From: Salinicola rhizosphaerae
Lineage (GTDB): Bacteria; Pseudomonadota; Gammaproteobacteria; Pseudomonadales; Halomonadaceae
Reading direction: 5' to 3'
Length of the DNA stretch: 64,000 bases
NCBI RefSeq assembly: GCF_014652715.1
Contig: NZ_BMZI01000003.1
Coordinates: forward strand, 240,930 to 304,929
Shown here: piece after piece, positions 62,076-64,000 of the stretch
Layout: every line of letters starts with the position of its first letter
Numbering within the stretch: position 1 is the stretch's first letter
Program-made: the position numbers and the translations under genes
Notes under the pieces: generated by a model
What the model saw: only the letters and a program-made list of their open reading frames with translations
Database searches by the model: none
Told to the model about the DNA's origin: nothing

Positions 62076-62894
62076 TCACCGCGCCATCTGCGCGTCCTGT
62101 TCGACGCGCTTCTCGCCCGCACTCCCGGTCGGCTGCGCCATGCCGACCCGGCCGATGCCGGGGAGCTTGAGCGCCGGGGACTGGAAGTCGACGCCGACGG
62201 TCAACCCGAGCAGATCGAGTTCGACGCCTTCGTCCAGCGCGAACACCACCCCGAGAAGGCCGCCTAGAGAGAGCTGATAGCCGGTGTGCGACGGCGCCCT
62301 GGCGACGATACCGTCCAGCAGATAATCCTTGCCGATGGCGTTGGGCGGAAAATCCACGGAGAGCTCGGGCACCTGACGCACTACCCAGGCGATGAAGGTA
62401 TTGCTGTTGGGTCCGGGCCAGATACGGTAGCGGTTCGCCTCGGGGTAGCGCGGCACGACGCGCTCGATGGTCTGAATCGCCCGCGCGGCACTGTCGCCAC
62501 GGATGTCCGCCAAGAGTGTCGGCGGGTTGCCGTACCAGTTGCGATCCGGCGTAGCATAGCCGCTCTCGACCGTGGGCCGACGCCAACTCAACACCTGGTA
62601 GACACGATAACGGCTCGCGCCAGCAGTCTTGGTGGCAATCCAGGTATGCACGCCGAAGGCGCCACGCCACTCGAAGGTGCGCGCCGCATAGACCTGCACC
62701 ACGGCCTGCGGCGTCCGGGCAGGATCGGGCGCCAGATCGGCGGACGTCCGATCCGCCGTCTGCCAGTTGGCGTGAAGCGGCACCTGCTGAGACGCCAGCA
62801 TGTAGGCCGGCCCCAGCAGCAATGCAACAACCAGCGCCAGCAGTGCGACGGCGATCTTCAGAAACCGGACCAGCGCCCGGCGAAAGGCATTCAA
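62076..62894 (-). CDS. DUF3750 membrane-anchored protein
   Basis: A 272-residue protein with an N-terminal hydrophobic helix (FLKIAVALLALVVALLLGPAYML) that is probably a membrane anchor, and a periplasmic remainder. The segments GAFGVHTWIATK, RYRVYQVLSWRRPTVESGYATPD and RYPEANRYRIWPGPNSNTFIAWVVRQVPEL match the DUF3750 family; the last, with HxW and WPGPNSNTF, is conserved. The function is unknown. The start is TTG at 62894, with AGGAGA seven bases upstream. It converges on the IclR gene and diverges from the CnoX-like gene. Confidence 0.8.
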   Translation of the reverse strand: MNAFRRALVRFLKIAVALLALVVALLLGPAYMLASQQVPLHANWQTADRTSADLAPDPARTPQAVVQVYAARTFEWRGAFGVHTWIATKTAGASRYRVYQVLSWRRPTVESGYATPDRNWYGNPPTLLADIRGDSAARAIQTIERVVPRYPEANRYRIWPGPNSNTFIAWVVRQVPELSVDFPPNAIGKDYLLDGIVARAPSHTGYQLSLGGLLGVVFALDEGVELDLLGLTVGVDFQSPALKLPGIGRVGMAQPTGSAGEKRVEQDAQMAR

Positions 62895-63012
62895 CGCGCA
62901 TTCTCCTGTGATGATTTTTCCGGGGTGGCCGCAGCCAAGCGGGGTTGAATCCGGCGCTTGGGACCCACATTAACTTCGACAAATCCGCATCGGACATCAA
63001 GGGCTTTTCGCA

Positions 63013-63948
63013 ATGGCTATCGTCGATCCGCGTACCGGACAACCGCTTTCCGGCCCCGAGACCAGTACCGCTACCACCCCCGGCGCTGGCGCCAGCGCCG
63101 AAGAGGTCATCGTCGACGTGACGATGGAAAATTTCCAGCAGGTCGTGCTTGAGGGTTCGATGCAGCGCCCCGTGCTGCTGCAGAGCTGGGCTTCCTGGTG
63201 CGAGCCGTGCAAGAACCTCAAGCCGGTGCTCGAGAAGCTGGCCACCGAGTACGCTGGCGCTTTCGTGCTGGCCCGTCTGGATATCGAAGCCTATCCGCAG
63301 ATCGCCTCGCAGCTGGGTATCCGTTCGGTGCCGGACGTCAAACTGATCGCCCAGGGACAGCTGTACGACCAGTTCCAGGGCGCTCTGCCCGAAAGCCAGG
63401 TTCGCGAGTGGCTGGGCAAGTACATCGAAGCGCCAGACGGCGCTTCACAGAGCCCGGAAGAGATGGCCCAGGCGGCACTGGCAACCGGCGATACCGCCAC
63501 CGCGCAGGCGATCTATCAGGAGCTGATTCAGCAGTATCCGGAACACGTCGACTACCAGATCGATCTGGCTGGCGTGCTGCTGGCTGGCGGTCAGGTCGAA
63601 GACGCCAGGCAGATTCTCGACGGCCTGCCGCCCGAACATCGCGACGCGCCCAAGGCACGCGGCGTGCGGGCTCGTCTGCAGTTTGGCGAGGAAGCGTTGA
63701 GTCAGGCCGAGATCGAGGCACTCGGCGAGCGTGACGACAGCGAAGCGACCTATCAGCGCGCGATGCGTCTGGTGGCCGACGGTGACTACGAAAACGGGCT
63801 CGAGGCCCTGTTGGCGCTGATGAAGGCCGATCGCGCCTATGGCGAAGACGCCGCACGCAAGGCGCTACTGCGCGTGTTCGACGCCCTCGGCGCCGATCAT
63901 CCGCTGACGGTGACTTACCGGCGCAAGCTCTTCGCCATGCTCTACTGA
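63013..63948 (+). CDS. cnoX: CnoX/YbbN-like thioredoxin-TPR co-chaperone
   Basis: A 311-residue cytosolic protein. The N-terminal thioredoxin domain (about 33-140) has WASWCEPCKNLKPVLEKLA with Cys63 and Cys66, and the cis-proline region GIRSVPDVKLIAQG. The C-terminal half carries TPR-like helices (ALATGDTATAQAIYQELIQQYPEHVDYQ). In E. coli CnoX (YbbN) guards GroEL and DnaK clients against oxidation, with an S-x-x-C site lacking the first Cys; here the intact C-x-x-C suggests ordinary redox activity as well. It has its own terminator-like hairpin at the window end. The ATG at 63013 is the only suitable start. Confidence 0.88.
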   Translation: MAIVDPRTGQPLSGPETSTATTPGAGASAEEVIVDVTMENFQQVVLEGSMQRPVLLQSWASWCEPCKNLKPVLEKLATEYAGAFVLARLDIEAYPQIASQLGIRSVPDVKLIAQGQLYDQFQGALPESQVREWLGKYIEAPDGASQSPEEMAQAALATGDTATAQAIYQELIQQYPEHVDYQIDLAGVLLAGGQVEDARQILDGLPPEHRDAPKARGVRARLQFGEEALSQAEIEALGERDDSEATYQRAMRLVADGDYENGLEALLALMKADRAYGEDAARKALLRVFDALGADHPLTVTYRRKLFAMLY

Positions 63949-63969
63949 TCGAGCTTCGGCGGCGCCAGG

Positions 63970-64000
63970 CGCCCGGCTCGGTCACCGTCCGAGCCGGGCG
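63970..64000 (+). terminator. Hairpin after the CnoX-like gene (window end)
   Basis: CGCCCGGCTCGG pairs perfectly with CCGAGCCGGGCG around TCACCGT. The stem lies 22 bases past the stop codon. The window ends at the stem, so any T-run lies outside; a terminator is likely. Confidence 0.6.

Noticed and set aside
62937..62959. GGTTGAATCCGG resembling the T arm of the tRNA-fMet, considered as an attachment-site copy for a genomic island
   Set aside because: Only about a dozen bases agree, with a gap and a mismatch, and no integrase gene lies in the accessory region. Integration at the tRNA is therefore not supported.

Overview
The window is a 64 kb piece of a high-GC gammaproteobacterial chromosome. 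Gene content and order (rpsP-rimM-trmD-rplS, ffh next to a ypjD/corC pair, minCDE, hom-thrC-recJ, xerD-dsbC), together with the protein sequences, fit the Halomonadaceae (Halomonas, Salinicola, Chromohalobacter or Kushneria type). The genus is an inference from remembered protein similarity and was not tested by a search.

Layout. 1-2.5 kb: the 3' end of folK and a BaeS/BaeR-like two-component system. 2.6-7.5 kb: a 1065-residue protein resembling HrpF/HrpK type III secretion translocators, without any secretion apparatus nearby, and a FadL-type porin. 7.7-11.1 kb: a metal-homeostasis operon (MerR-type regulator, CopA copper ATPase with a recently duplicated metal-binding domain, and a 24-residue membrane peptide), all coupled by ATGA overlaps. 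11.2-24.9 kb: housekeeping genes (YitT-like, recJ, thrC, hom, dsbC, xerD, the rplS-trmD-rimM-rpsP operon, ffh, ypjD, CorC/HlyC-like). 25-36 kb: an LplT-like MFS transporter fused to a PlsC acyltransferase with a coupled TetR regulator, an SRAP-family protein that has lost its active site, an M16 protease, an autotransporter and a DoxX-like protein. 36.2-42.9 kb: sbcB, minCDE, a DUF349 protein and an initiator tRNA with a near-consensus promoter and a terminator.

43.1-62.1 kb is the accessory part. Thirteen consecutive minus-strand genes are tightly packed and look like one catabolic operon: aldehyde dehydrogenase, HyuA, HyuB, GabT-like aminotransferase, AbrB-like permease, a polar amino-acid-type ABC transporter (two binding proteins, one ATPase, two permeases), a class II aldolase/adducin protein and two MmgE/PrpD proteins. 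A molybdopterin S/N-oxide reductase and an IclR regulator are transcribed divergently from it. The HyuA/HyuB - omega-aminotransferase - aldehyde dehydrogenase series matches the logic of known lactam pathways: ATP-dependent ring opening, transamination, oxidation to a dicarboxylate. I therefore propose a cyclic amide (lactam, hydantoin or oxoproline-like) catabolic island, with the true substrate unknown.

The window closes with a DUF3750 protein and a CnoX/YbbN-like thioredoxin-TPR protein. No CRISPR arrays, insertion sequences, rRNAs or phage genes were seen. The strongest oddities are the degenerate SRAP protein, the orphan HrpF/HrpK-like protein, the catabolic island with its candidate operators (including three 19-bp direct repeats upstream of a binding-protein gene), the duplicated CopA metal-binding domain and the 24-residue peptide gene behind copA.
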